A DNA stretch of 64,000 bases, taken from the NCBI GenBank assembly GCA_019096195.1, contig JAGTXK010000055.1:1302001-1366000 (forward strand). The letters run 5' to 3'. The notes below the pieces were generated by a model. It was not told the DNA's origin, searched no databases, and saw nothing but the letters and a program-made list of their open reading frames with translations. The translations under genes were made by a program, and so were the position numbers. How positions within the stretch are numbered: the first letter of the stretch is position 1; each line of letters begins with the position of its first letter. Positions 1 to 10,495 of the stretch are shown one piece after another. Source of the stretch: Boletus sp. NGJ. Taxonomy: Eukaryota; Basidiomycota; Agaricomycetes; Boletales; Boletaceae.

Positions 1-2768
1 CCTAAGAAGCCAGTATTGTCGGTCAGAGGTACGCCCTCCCCTGTGTGCCCCGACACAACCTGGGAGTTTATGAATATATCGGCACTACCTGGTTCCATTT
101 AGGTTCAATTTCTTCTTACGCTCGAGAGTATATCCAATCGCCTTTTGGTTGTTCCTAAACCTGCACGTGTCAGTGCTTTGCGGGCTGAATTGACTGCTTT
201 GAATCATAAACTTCCTGCTGAAGTTCGTCTCTGTCACGGCTCTCTGTAACAGTTTTCTCATCGAATCTTCTTATAGGTTTGCATGCCAATATGGTGTTCC
301 TCATCGGATACCTATGAATCCACCACCACCACCGTCAATACCCAGCCCCATCACAAAATCGTCCGCATTCCGCCTGGCGAAGCCGTGGTTCTTAACTCTG
401 CCGAACGAGCGCCTTATCTCCTCCTCATAGAGATTCTGCACGACGACCTCAACTTTGACCCCTCTAAGCGAGGGAACAAGGAAATCCTCAAACGTATTGT
501 CTCAAAGGAGAATGAGAGAAAGGGCGCCTCGAAAGAACTCATAACATTTGGAAACACGAGGTCGCGTCCCTCTGTGATTATAGATGCCATCGTGGGTTCC
601 GAACAAGTTCTGGGAAAAGATACTGCGGACCTACAAGATGGAGGGGTCACGAACGACACCGACACACCACATGGAGGAAGAGTTACCGCATCGCCTGTCT
701 CGGATGAAGAAGAAATGGATCTTGTGGAACAAGTATATGGAGAAGGGCAGTCGTTTCGCGGGCCAATTGATCTCACAGAAACGATTGTCCTCCCACCTGC
801 ACCTAAGAATCGGGAACTTGAGCTTGCCACTTGGTCTCGTGGTTCCTCACTGCCATCTTCTCCTGTGGCGGGACAGAGCGCACCACTTACGTCTGTTACG
901 AGTTCTCGTTCGATACTACCACCTACGTCCGATCCGGCAGACTCTCTTCACTCTCCTAGCACGGGTGCGAGCGGGGGGGAGCGCATCTTGTCACTCGATG
1001 ACTATTCAGAACGAATGCGAACAGCAGCAATTATGCTCGCCCAGTTAAACGCCAGTCTTGTTCGCGAAACCGTCACCCCCCTGTCTAAACCAATGGGATA
1101 TGGTACGGACGCAGCTCGCGGAGTAATACAGGATATCTCGCCTTCTTCTTCGAGTTCCTTCAGTTGGCTTCCAGGTTCGAGCTGGCTGGGGGTTGGAACC
1201 TCCGACGGAACATCAAGTGGTCCTGCTCTTCCTGCACTTGATGGTAACTCCAGACCCCATGACACTATTACCTCCGCCCCTATCACGCGCATGCGCGTCC
1301 AACATGCTGAAGCTGCTGCAATCCGGAACCGTATCATGCAAGAGATGCTCGCTCTAGAGGAGGAACGCATGGCTCGTATGCGTGAGGGTGAGATCGGTTT
1401 TGAGGACTCTAGAAGTAGTGGGGGGATGAAGACGGCCGAGGATGAGGGAATCATCAAGAGAGAGTTGAGTAAAGTTGATCCATCTGCGGTAGTATTCAGC
1501 GAGTCTTGGGTTGCTAAAAAGGTTCGTGAAACGTTGTGTATGTACCTTTCATCAATTTGTTGATACTTCGTTCAGAGTCGGGTACGGCATGGATCGCCTT
1601 ATGGGCACCTAGGTGCGGAATACTAAATATTTTCGCGCGAGTTCTTCTGAACTCAGACATTGGTAGCAAATTGGGATTGTGTCTCTGTCATTGTGAAAAC
1701 CGGTGGCGATCTGCGACAAGAACAGGTTGCTGTGCAACTAATTCAAGAGTTCGAACGGATATGGCAAGAGGAGAGCTGTCAATGTTGGGTTCGATAGTAA
1801 GCTTTAGTCACATATCTCGGCTGTTCAGCCTCGGCTTAACTTGAATGCCTTAGCTTCCGCATTCTGATCACGGGGGCGTCGTCGGGTTTGGTTGAGACAA
1901 TTACAGACGCCATCTCTATACATTCCATCAAGAAGGCTGAATATGCGCGACGTCTGGCTGAGGGTCGATTGGGTTATGTAACGCTGTTAGACCACTTCAG
2001 ATCTACGTACGGAGACCCCTCGACAGCGAAGTTCGCTCGTGCACAGCGCAACTTTGCAAAGTCCCTCGCAGGTGAGCTGTTTTTAGGACCTCTACGATTG
2101 TTGAGGACAACAACTCACTCCATCAAGGCTACTCAATCATTACCTATCTTCTTCAGATAAAAGACCGCCACAACGGGAATATCCTACTCGACAGGGAAGG
2201 TCATCTCATCCACATTGACTTTGGGTTCATGCTCTCAAATTCACCTGGGAATATTGGATTCGAAGCTGCTCCTTTCAAATTGCCCCCAGAGTATGTCGAG
2301 GTTTTAGGTGGTATTACTGGCGCGGCCTTCTTGGAGTTTAGGAGGTTATTCCGGGAAGGATTTGAAGTTGTAAGGAAACACTGTGACCGAATCACTAGTA
2401 AGTCGCCCGCTCGTTGCAACCTTGGCGCCTTAACGTGTAGGGCTCTCCTGCAGCTCTGGTGGAGCTAATGCAGAAAGGTAGTTGGACGATAAGTAATAAC
2501 AGAGCGTTTGTTGACTGTTCTCTCGCAGACTCCACTCTTCCATGCTTCGCTGCATTCGGGGACCAAACGGCGAACCAAGTCCGAGAGCGTTTTCAGCCAG
2601 CTCTCACGCATTCCCTCGTTAGAGAGTACGTGGATCGGCTCATCGATAGCTCCTTAGGCTCCAACTGGACACGTTTGTATGACTCGGTAAGTATTTATAC
2701 TTCGTTGGGAAGGCCGTTTACGATGACATTCTTATAAGTTCCAATACTACTCCCAATCGATCCTCTGA
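1..2768 (+). CDS. PIK1: Phosphatidylinositol 4-kinase, PIK1/PI4K-beta type (5' end outside window)
   Basis: Phosphorylates phosphatidylinositol at position 4, in the Golgi/TGN pool if it is a true Pik1 orthologue. The gene enters from the left edge. Introns are read at about 29-102 and 223-276, near 1515-1578, at about 1614-1670, and at 1797-1853, 2072-2127, 2398-2453, 2478-2528 and 2687-2738. The large exon from 277 carries the family block RIPPGEAVVLNSAERAPY and then a long serine/proline-rich insert. The kinase core follows: VIVKTGGDLRQEQ, catalytic loop KDRHNGNILLD and HIDFGFML in place of DFG. The product ends in FQYYSQSIL at 2768, a typical PI4K-beta C-terminus. The donor and acceptor near 1525/1575 are ambiguous: either of two pairs keeps the frame. 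Identity is firm; the N-terminus is not visible. Confidence 0.93.
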
Positions 2769-3008
2769 GTTTGCCGCAATAGCGTAGCCTAGTTCGACTG
2801 GCGTATATCGCTTTGCCAATTCTCATATTGACCATCATTCGTTGCGTTCGCCGCCAGTTGTGTATGAGTGTGTCCGCAACCCTAATTTACGATGCTGGTC
2901 CACGAAACTCCATCCATAGGGTGCTGAGGGTCCTAACTTCATGGTAAAAAATACTCTAGGTAGAGTCGACGGGGAACAGAGGCAAGTACATGAATGCTAG
3001 GGTTGCAG

Positions 3009-4739
3009 TCACCTGAACAAGTTATCATATTTGTTCAAGCATGAATACCACTCATAGTCTTTGAAGGGGATCAACTTCCCTCTTCGGAGTGAACAGAATG
3101 ACTTACCGAAATTTTGAGCTGGGTCACACCAACATCTGGATTTCGAGTGCAAGTCTCCTTGGGGGCAATGTTGGAAGGGCTCGTGACGATACCCAATATC
3201 GTTGAAAAAGTGAAGCTGGTCCTTCCGCGCGAAAAGCGCTGCACCTATGCTATGTACAGGCGCATCGCCCCACCGCTATGGGTGTATAAATCATTGACTT
3301 CCTTCTAAACGTCTTTCGATTCGAACGCACCTCGTAATAGAAACCACCTTGTTCATCCAAATAGTCGAAGAACTTGGAATAGGCTTCCTCTCTCCAGAAG
3401 TCCATATCGGCTATCTCAAAGTTACTCCAGACTGCAGTCACGAAATTCGCATTGAGTATTCAGGACGGGCATATCCAAACATGTACATGAACTCACAATG
3501 ACATCGATTATAGGATTCTCCTCCGTCGTCGGAGAGGAAGGTCATGGCATTATCGGCGGGTACCAACCCGGGGTTTTCGTTGATGAAGGCTGAAAAAAGG
3601 ATCGTTTTCCTGACGCAACGTTTTCAGCTCATGAACGTACCTTTGACATGGTGCCACAAAGTGGGGATAGTGGCGGGGTACTCAAACAGAGAAATGGTGA
3701 ACCCTATATTCGCACAGGATATATAGAGTGGTTTTCTGATGATTGTAGTGGAAAGATCTCACCATAGACTTTCTGCTGGTCTTCCATCAGCAAGAAAGGG
3801 TCATAGTCGACATCGCAGAAAATTTTAACATCAGGTCTATGGAAAACATGATCAGTCCATGCAAACGACTCAGAAGACAATGCTTACTCCACCCTCCAGT
3901 AATACCTGTACTTCTGAAGGAGTTCTTGTCTGTAGAAAAACTACGAGATGTTAGACGCGTTTGATGAAACAGCTTCACCATGAATACCCCTGAGTTAAAA
4001 CGGCACATATTTCGATAACTAAGAGTGAGCTGTTAGTACTTCAAAACGATATATAATGTCCAACGCACGGTACGCTTCCTAAAATTTATGGCGTGTTGAA
4101 TGACACGACATGGTGGCTCGGAGGTAGATACGCACCTCCGTAGATGACTTTCTCCTTCACCATATTTTCACGAGCCGCGGTCGCCTTTTCTTCGTCAATC
4201 GAAGGAGGCTGTACCCAGTGCTCCTTCGGAATCAAACCAAACTCGACTTCGGCACGAGTGAGTGCTGAAATGCGCCTGACCAATGGAATCATAGGTAAAA
4301 ACCATGGACTCGATAGATGTCATACTTTTTAAAGTCTTCTGTGAATGGTTCGTCGTTGAAGATGACGTAAGGGTAGTTGAATTTCCGGTTGAACCTGTCC
4401 TCGACTTGCTTCATGCTGCTCATGATACCAGGAAGGTCACTGTTCCGCACTAGCATCACAAAGGTAGCGTTTGCCTTTCGATCTGGTGAATAAACAGGCT
4501 CGGGTGGTTTGTAGTACTGGTCTGGTACAGCCTCCCTATGTGGGGAGGCAGGACCCGAAATATAATCTGTGAGGCGCGACACGGACGTTACTTTCCCATA
4601 TTCTTCGTGTGTGAAGCTGAGTATGTAGTGCAGTCCGACCTAGTTGTAGACTAGGTGAGATGCCTGTTCACGAGAATGCGTACGGCGTGCTTACGATTAT
4701 GCCGAGGACAAGGAGGACATAACGCACAGGTGTCATCAT
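3009..4739 (-). CDS. GT15 alpha-1,2-mannosyltransferase (KRE2/KTR family), copy 1
   Basis: Golgi type II membrane enzyme that adds alpha-1,2-mannose to O- and N-linked mannans, using GDP-mannose in the known family. The start at 4739 gives a short cytosolic tail and a signal anchor (MMTPVRYVLLVLGII, continued after the first intron). A short stem follows, then the GT15 domain: ANATFVMLVRNSDLPG, YGGSVPYRNMCRFNSG, YWRVEPDVKFFCDVDYDPF, WSNFEIADMDFW and RWGDAPVHS. The last small exon adds DYEWYSCLNKYDNLFR and ends at 3009. The gene has about ten exons, one of them a 10-nt microexon at 4069-4078. The product is about 400 residues, close to yeast Kre2. It is a tandem paralogue of the next gene on the same strand. 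Which KTR subfamily it belongs to cannot be told here. Confidence 0.92.
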
Positions 4740-5219
4740 CTTTGCGGACAGGCCAGTGTGGACTGTGTTCAAATTGTAAGGTGACTCGGAACAGTGTCAA
4801 CTGAAAGGCAAACGATTCTGTGCGTCAGCGATGTCGAGAATTGAGGGTACAAGTTGTGTCCGCAGTAAGAGCTGGCAGTGGCATGCAGCTCTGTCACAAC
4901 TGTCACGGGCCTCTCTCTAATTGAATGTTACACTGCACTTTCGATACAATATTATGCTGAGTGACTGAGAAAGCTAAGAATCTCCTCCCCAACCAGAAAC
5001 ATTAAAAAAGAATAAGCCTGTTGGCCAACAATAAAAGTTGTCGAGTCCGTCCTTTTACCTCTACATGCTAATCACGTGACTTTGCTGAAACATCATGAAT
5101 GTGACTACAGTACTGGTATTTTTGGTTGCGAAGGCCAGAAACTGAAAAGCATCCTATTATTACAAACTACTTAAGAGACTAGTGATAGTCTAAATAAATA
5201 CTGGCAACGACACTCATCT
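4740..5219. other. Intergenic spacer between the two GT15 genes
   Basis: 480 bases between the start of GT15 copy 1 and the stop of copy 2. It should hold the promoter of copy 1 and the 3' UTR of copy 2. One palindromic TCACGTGA box lies at 5072-5079. I see no coding exon, RNA gene or repeat. Confidence 0.5.
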
Positions 5220-7052
5220 CTACAGCAAGCGCATGAACTGTTTCAAACACGAGTTTTGCGCAAAGTCTAGCGAGTCAAGTGACATTAGCATCTACTTACA
5301 GGAGAAAGTTATGTCATACCAAAGTTATCGTTAGGGTCACAAGAACAATGCCCTTTCTTCCAATCTGATCCTTGTGGACAGTGTTGGAATGGACTGTGTC
5401 TGTAGCCGATGTCTTTGAAGAAGTGAATTTGATCCTTGCCAGCGAAAAGTGACACAGCAATGCTGTGGACGGGAGCATCTCCCCAACGCTTACGGTGACT
5501 GTGAAGCTCACGAGCATAGAGGGGTATGTACAAAGCCTCACCTCGTAGTAAAATCCTCCCTTGTTCTCCAAGAATTCGAAATACTTCATATATGCCTCGC
5601 TTCTCCAGAAGTCCAAATTGGCTATCTCAAAATTGCTCCAAACTGCTTGACATGGTGAGTGTGTCTTGTCACGTCCAGAGAAAATCCACCCACAATGACA
5701 TAAATTATAAGTCTCGCCGGAATCGTCGGATAAAAAATCCATGGAGTTGTCGGGATGCAAGTACCGCGGATTCTCTGCGACGAATTCTATTCGTGCCAGT
5801 CAACTTTCTGATATCACGTGTAGCTATGCTTTTCTTTACCTCGGATCGAACTCCACAAGGTTGGGATCGTCGGCTCCCAATCTGGCATGGATATCGTGAA
5901 ACCTGCAAGAGGCCGTGCATGAGTACAAAGTACAGCTTGATCAATGATACCTTGTCACGTACCGTAAACTTTGTTGTTATCCTCCAGAAACAAGAAGGGG
6001 TCATAGTCGACATCGCAGAAGTATTTCACATCGGGCCTGGGCGATATGTCACAACAAGTTCGATGATGATCCAGGTATCACTTACTCTACTCTCCAATAC
6101 CACTTATACGGTTGAAGTAACTCATGTCGGAAAAAGTACTGTGCAAGACAAGATCAGCGAAATGCATATCTCTTCAACTGGGTACTTACTCCCGAGTTAA
6201 AACGGCACATGTTACGATATCTTACGAAGCGATGCATAAATCCTCATATCAGGTAGAGATGAGCGCACTTACGACACGCTGCCTGAAAATACCTGTGCGT
6301 TGAGCGCCTGACGACATGTGACAAAGCGGACTGAACGAACCGCCATATATGATGTTCTGCCTCACTAGTCTGTCACGGCCCTCCCGTGCGCGGTCTTCAT
6401 CGATCCAATCCGGCTGGAACCAATGGTCGTGGGGGATTACACCAAACGAAACCGGCACGTCAGTCAACACGCTAATACGTCTACGATTGGGTCAGTACGC
6501 CACAATATGCGGTGCCGGATAGTTATCGCTTTACTCACCTTTTGAACTCGGCTGAGAACTCTACTTCATTCAAAAAGACCCAGGGGTATTTGAACTTGCG
6601 ATTGAACCTTGACTCCACCTGTTCCATGCTCTGAATGACGCCATCTATATCGCTGTTTCGGGCGAGAATCATGAGTGTGGCATTAGCGCGCCGGGGTAGC
6701 GAATTGTTATCTGTGACTTTTGGTTCATGGAAAAGATGCTCGGGAGGGATTGGCTTGCTATCTTGTAATGTCGATGACGGGGACGGGGTTGCAGCCTGAG
6801 AATGAGAGAGGGTATGGGGAGGAGAACTGTCGAGGTCAATGTGGATGGTACTAAGTTCTTGGTCTTGGACGTCCCATTGGGCTGAGTAATGGCTCAAAGT
6901 ATTTGTCCCGCGTCCCGTGCTTAGGAGAAAGCATAGACCAAACTTGAAGGAGGTCGGAACGTTGGAATCGAATACACCAGAGACCAACTCACTACAATAG
7001 CGACTGCCAGCAGTATCGATCGTTTTTGAGAGGCGGTCAACGGGAGGCTCAT
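5220..7052 (-). CDS. GT15 alpha-1,2-mannosyltransferase (KRE2/KTR family), copy 2
   Basis: Second GT15 enzyme with the same predicted Golgi role as the neighbour. The start at 7052 (MSLPLTASQKRS) leads into a signal anchor split by a phase-0 intron (ILLAVAIV joined to FGLCFLLST). A stem of roughly 60 residues rich in Ser, Pro and His follows, longer than in copy 1. Domain blocks are ANATLMILARNSD, YGGSVSYRNMCRFNSG, YWRVEPDVKYFCDVDYDPF, WSNFEIANLDFW and RWGDAPVHS. A 10-nt microexon lies at 6273-6282. A short run-on frame would stop after NDNFGMT. An intron with donor GTATGA instead joins a last exon encoding DFAQNSCLKQFMRLL, ending at 5220, which matches the SCL-containing end of copy 1. The shared exon plan supports tandem duplication. 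Confidence 0.9.
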
Positions 7053-7604
7053 TCTGGGGGGAGCGCAAGTAGCGTCTCTGGCAAGGGATAATGAGAAAGG
7101 GGGATAAAAGGTGTACACGATTTCTCGCCCGCTTATAAGCGCAGTACCAGAGCTGTATCATGATTTCTCCGACCGCGTGATCCTAGACTATACTACACCT
7201 GGCATCAGGCACACCAGGTTCGCAAAATGCGCAGCAGTTCCAATCACTCGGCCGGTCTACTACAACGGCCACTGCTCGCTATGGTTGCCACACTGGCGAT
7301 GTGCCACGTTTGTTGAATGGGCGGTTGCGCACTGCTTGTAGCTTGGGGTGTTGCTGCGGTGATTGACCTGCGCTCGCCAAGCGGTATCATGCACATGACA
7401 CGTCCAATTTCGAGTTATCGTTGGCAACTCACCTAGCAAGCATTCTGGCAGGAAAAAGACTCAGACAAGCGCCCAATACCGTGTACGAGCGGTTATACCA
7501 ACTCGGGCGGGCCTCGAGGGTCGGGTGACTGAATTTGGCAGGGTTTGCTCACGGTCGTTTTTTTGAGCTGGGTCAATTTCGCCGCGTCTGCATTCGCGTT
7601 CTCC
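7053..7604. promoter_or_regulatory. Divergent promoter region, GT15 copy 2 / TOM40
   Basis: 552 bases separate the two start codons and must contain both promoters. I see no clear TATA box or repeat and no credible coding exon. Short open frames here lack any family similarity I recognise. Confidence 0.45.
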
Positions 7605-8867
7605 ATGACATCCTCCCCTTTGGAAAAACCTGGTCTTGATGACCTTTCGTCGTCGTTCTCTCACCCACCAAAGGGGTCTTCCTACTTCTCTGCCATTTCC
7701 CCTCTAACCTCCCTCTATGGTCGCTTGGCTGAATGGCGAAAGTCGTTGGACCTTCCAAACCCCGGCGCGGTCGAGAACTTGCAAAAGGAAATCAAATGTA
7801 TGCCTCACAAGTACTTCTTCACCTTTCCTTGACCCTAAATCCGTCCCCAGCGACCCACCTGACAAACTTCATGTTTGATGGTGCTCGAGCGGACCTGTCC
7901 AAAAGTCTTTCCATCAACCCCGCGTTTCAAATATCACATTCTTTCAACCTTGGCTCTCAGGTTGCGGCGCCATCGTATAATTTTGGTGCCGTATATGCGA
8001 CAAATAGTGTAATGTCCCAACCTACGTCACCCTCTCAGATCACCTGACCCGATTTCTAGGTATTGTTGCAAGGAAGCGTGGATCACGAGGGCAATGTGAA
8101 CGCCAGGATGAACCAAGGTTGGTCAGAAACATGCATTACCAAGATGCAAGCCCAGGTGAGGTTCATCTCTCATCCTACGTCAATTTACTCATTTGTTCCT
8201 GTCACGTATAGCTCTCCCAACAGGCCGGGCATAGCATGCTACAGTTGGAACAAGACTACCAAGGTCGGGACTACTCCCTTAACGTCAAAGCTGTCAATCC
8301 ATCACCGACCGACCTCACTGGTATATACATCGGAAGCTACTTCCAGTCGGTCACAAAGTGTCTAGCCCTTGGTTTTGAGACACTGTATCAGCGACAGACA
8401 CCTGAGTTGACTGAGCTCGCAACATCCTACCTTGCAAAGTATACGAGTATCAACAAGAACTGGATTGCCACCGCTCAATTACAACCTGCCGGTATCCTGC
8501 AGACAACATACTGGCAAAAGCTGAGTGAGAAGGTAGAAGTAGCAGCAGATCTCCAGGTGATTGCAGGACCCCAAAGAAGAGATGCCATAGCGACTTTGGG
8601 TGCCAAATACGACCTTCGAATGGCAACTTTCAGAGCACAGTTGGACTCCACTGGTAAAGTTTCGGCTCTGCTTGAGCAACGTTTTGCCCCAACTTTCGCG
8701 TTCTTGGTCTCCGGTGAGATTGACCACTTCAAGGTAAATTCCTACGTGTTTATTGCGATCACAGTACTGACAATACGATGTAGAATGCTGCTAAAGTCGG
8801 TGTTGGTGTAATGATTGAGAGCTCGAATTTGACGCCGGAAGAGATGGGAATGCCTCCTCAGTCGTAG
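7605..8867 (+). CDS. TOM40: Mitochondrial import receptor channel Tom40
   Basis: Beta-barrel pore of the TOM complex in the mitochondrial outer membrane, the entry gate for nearly all imported precursors. Five exons (7605-7797, 7851-8008, 8060-8155, 8212-8733, 8784-8867) encode 350 residues, in the usual range for fungal Tom40. Family blocks include THLTNFMFDGARADL, the conserved stretch containing HSFNLGS, GNVNARMNQGWS, QLEQDYQGRDYS and, near the C-terminus, FLVSGEIDHFK. All splice joins keep the frame. I chose the ATG at 7605 (MTSSPLEKPG) because the upstream in-frame ATG at 7545 adds only a hydrophobic leader, which a Tom40 does not need. Confidence 0.95.
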
Positions 8868-8970
8868 ATGTGAAGTAGTAATTACCTCTAGACTCATGTT
8901 AAGTATGAGGACATTATTACGGTCGCCCTCATTTCACTCACCATCTTTAGTGGTTAGCCACCGTGGGATC

Positions 8971-9027
8971 ATGATAATAACATTTGCCGCAGTGGCGCTC
9001 CACTGGATGGAAGTTCTTGCTCGCTAG
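8971..9027 (+). promoter_or_regulatory. Upstream ORF (18 codons) before the ABC ATPase
   Basis: A complete ATG-to-TAG frame of 18 codons starts at 8971 and stops five bases before the ATPase ATG at 9033. A second in-frame ATG at 9007 shares the same stop. If the transcript leader includes this stretch, scanning ribosomes would have to leak past it or reinitiate. The transcription start is unknown. Confidence 0.35.
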
Positions 9028-9032
9028 CTGCC

Positions 9033-9968
9033 ATGGTGACGCTACTGCAAGCTTGCGATGTCAGTTGCGCCAAAGACAAGGAACATACTATCTTCAGCAA
9101 GCTTAACTTCGATGTCAACCAAGGTGATGTGATCATCTTACAAGGGAAGAGTGGCTCGGGGTACGTCAACTTATAGTTCCCCAGGGAAGCTCTCTGACCC
9201 TTCAGGTAGGAAAACGACCCTGTTGAAATGTATTTCTCATTTGAATGTGTACAACGGCCAGATTTTATATAGAGGACGGTAGGCGTTCTGTCATCCATGA
9301 AACTTGGCCAAAGCATGATAAGCTTGTCTCCAGCACCGCCAAGTCATATGGTAAGTCTTGGTATATGATTGCGAGACTCTGGATTCAATGCTGACGGAGC
9401 GGCCTATAGGTGTGCCCTTTTTCAGGACGAAAGTGTTTTACGTCCCGCAGAGACCTTCGCTGCTGTCGGGTACCCCACGAGACTTCCTCGCAGTTATCTC
9501 GTCCTTTAGCTCCCGCAAGATTCCCAAGTCTGTCAATGACGGTAGTGGACTGACATACCCAGTCGAAATTGCCAAAACCTGGGGAATCGACGAGGAACTT
9601 TGGGACCGGAACTGGACGAATCTGAGTGGTGGGGAGTCGCAACGGATTGCACTGGCCACCGCACTCGGTTTAAATACTGCAGAAGTGCTGTTGCTGGATG
9701 GTCAGTACTTCAGTTGCGAGTTGCGGTACTACTGGGCTCAGCCTGACTGTGTGTCTTGTTCCTCCCAGAACCCACTTCTGCACTTGATCCTCATTCAACG
9801 GCGCTGGTCGAAGACTTTATTTCCGGCGAGTTACGATCTTCAGAGAGCGAGCTGAAGGCCATCTTGTGGATTACTCACTCAGAAGAACAGGGAAGGAGAG
9901 TCGGAACGAGGTTTTTACACATTTCTAATAATGGATGTGAGGAAGAAAGACGGTTTCCAGATCCATAG
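9033..9968 (+). CDS. Stand-alone ABC ATPase, FetA/YbbL/STAR1-like
   Basis: A soluble nucleotide-binding subunit with no membrane span. Visible motifs in order: Walker A GKSGSGKT (split by an intron), a Q-loop in FYVPQRPSLLSGT, signature LSGGESQR, Walker B with D-loop LLLDEPTSALDP, and H-switch WITHS. The last two are joined across an intron at about 9701-9768. The short length, roughly 245 residues, and the overall pattern resemble bacterial FetA/YbbL and plant STAR1. Those work with a separate membrane partner (FetB/YbbM or STAR2) in metal export or UDP-glucose transport. No such partner is in this window, so the substrate is open. The start at 9033 is the first ATG in frame with Walker A. 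Confidence 0.82.
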
Positions 9969-10112
9969 AATGAATGCCGCTAGAACTTGTATCGAACGCA
10001 AGCAGGCGTCAGCTTGTTCGAGGACCTGTCAGTATGTGGGTCAGGTCAGTACTTTGTCGTTGCTCGGCTATTAGAAATATTATATATGTTCATGGGTCGG
10101 ACATTCAGTGAT

Positions 10113-10197
10113 AGTCCCATAGCTCAGTGGTCAGAGCGTTGTACTTATGAGGTTACATTGAATGCAAGGGTCCCGAGTTCAATCCTCGGTGGGACTA
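10113..10197 (+). tRNA. tRNA-Ile (anticodon UAU) with a 12-nt intron
   Basis: Folds as a full cloverleaf: a 7-bp acceptor (AGTCCCA with TGGGACT), D-arm GCTC/GAGC, anticodon stem TTGTA/TGCAA, T-arm CCGAG/CTCGG and discriminator A. The anticodon TAT lies at 10146-10148. The only way to close the anticodon stem is to remove 12 nt (10150-10161), directly after position 37, where nuclear tRNA introns sit. The mature length is 73 nt. A T-run follows. Confidence 0.93.
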
Positions 10198-10200
10198 CAA

Positions 10201-10206
10201 TTTTTT
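10201..10206 (+). terminator. RNA polymerase III T-run terminator of the tRNA
   Basis: Six consecutive T residues start four bases after the tRNA discriminator base, the usual Pol III stop signal. Confidence 0.8.
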
Positions 10207-10495
10207 CCTTCCTCTCCTCGTCTTTTTAGGGTTTTTCAATGTCTTCTTGCTGACCAGGTTTGGACACGTATAGGCACCGAAACTTGATAGTCTTGGTTAC
10301 AGGGTGTAGCGGTATAAATAGAGCTATTGCCTCTCCGTTCAACGTGATTCATGAGACAAAGATTGTCAGATGCGTTTCCACCGTGGGGTCACGCCCTGTC
10401 TAGGTCGTGTCACATTGAAACCCGGTAGTTTTCTGTTGGACGGTTACATTGGCGGCACAAATCTACGGAAATTATCAAAGGTCTAAGAACGTAGT

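Noticed and set aside
10140-10165. tRNA-Met reading (anticodon CAT-like shift) of the tRNA gene
   Set aside because: Only the register with TAT at 34-36 and a 12-nt intron closes the five-base anticodon stem.
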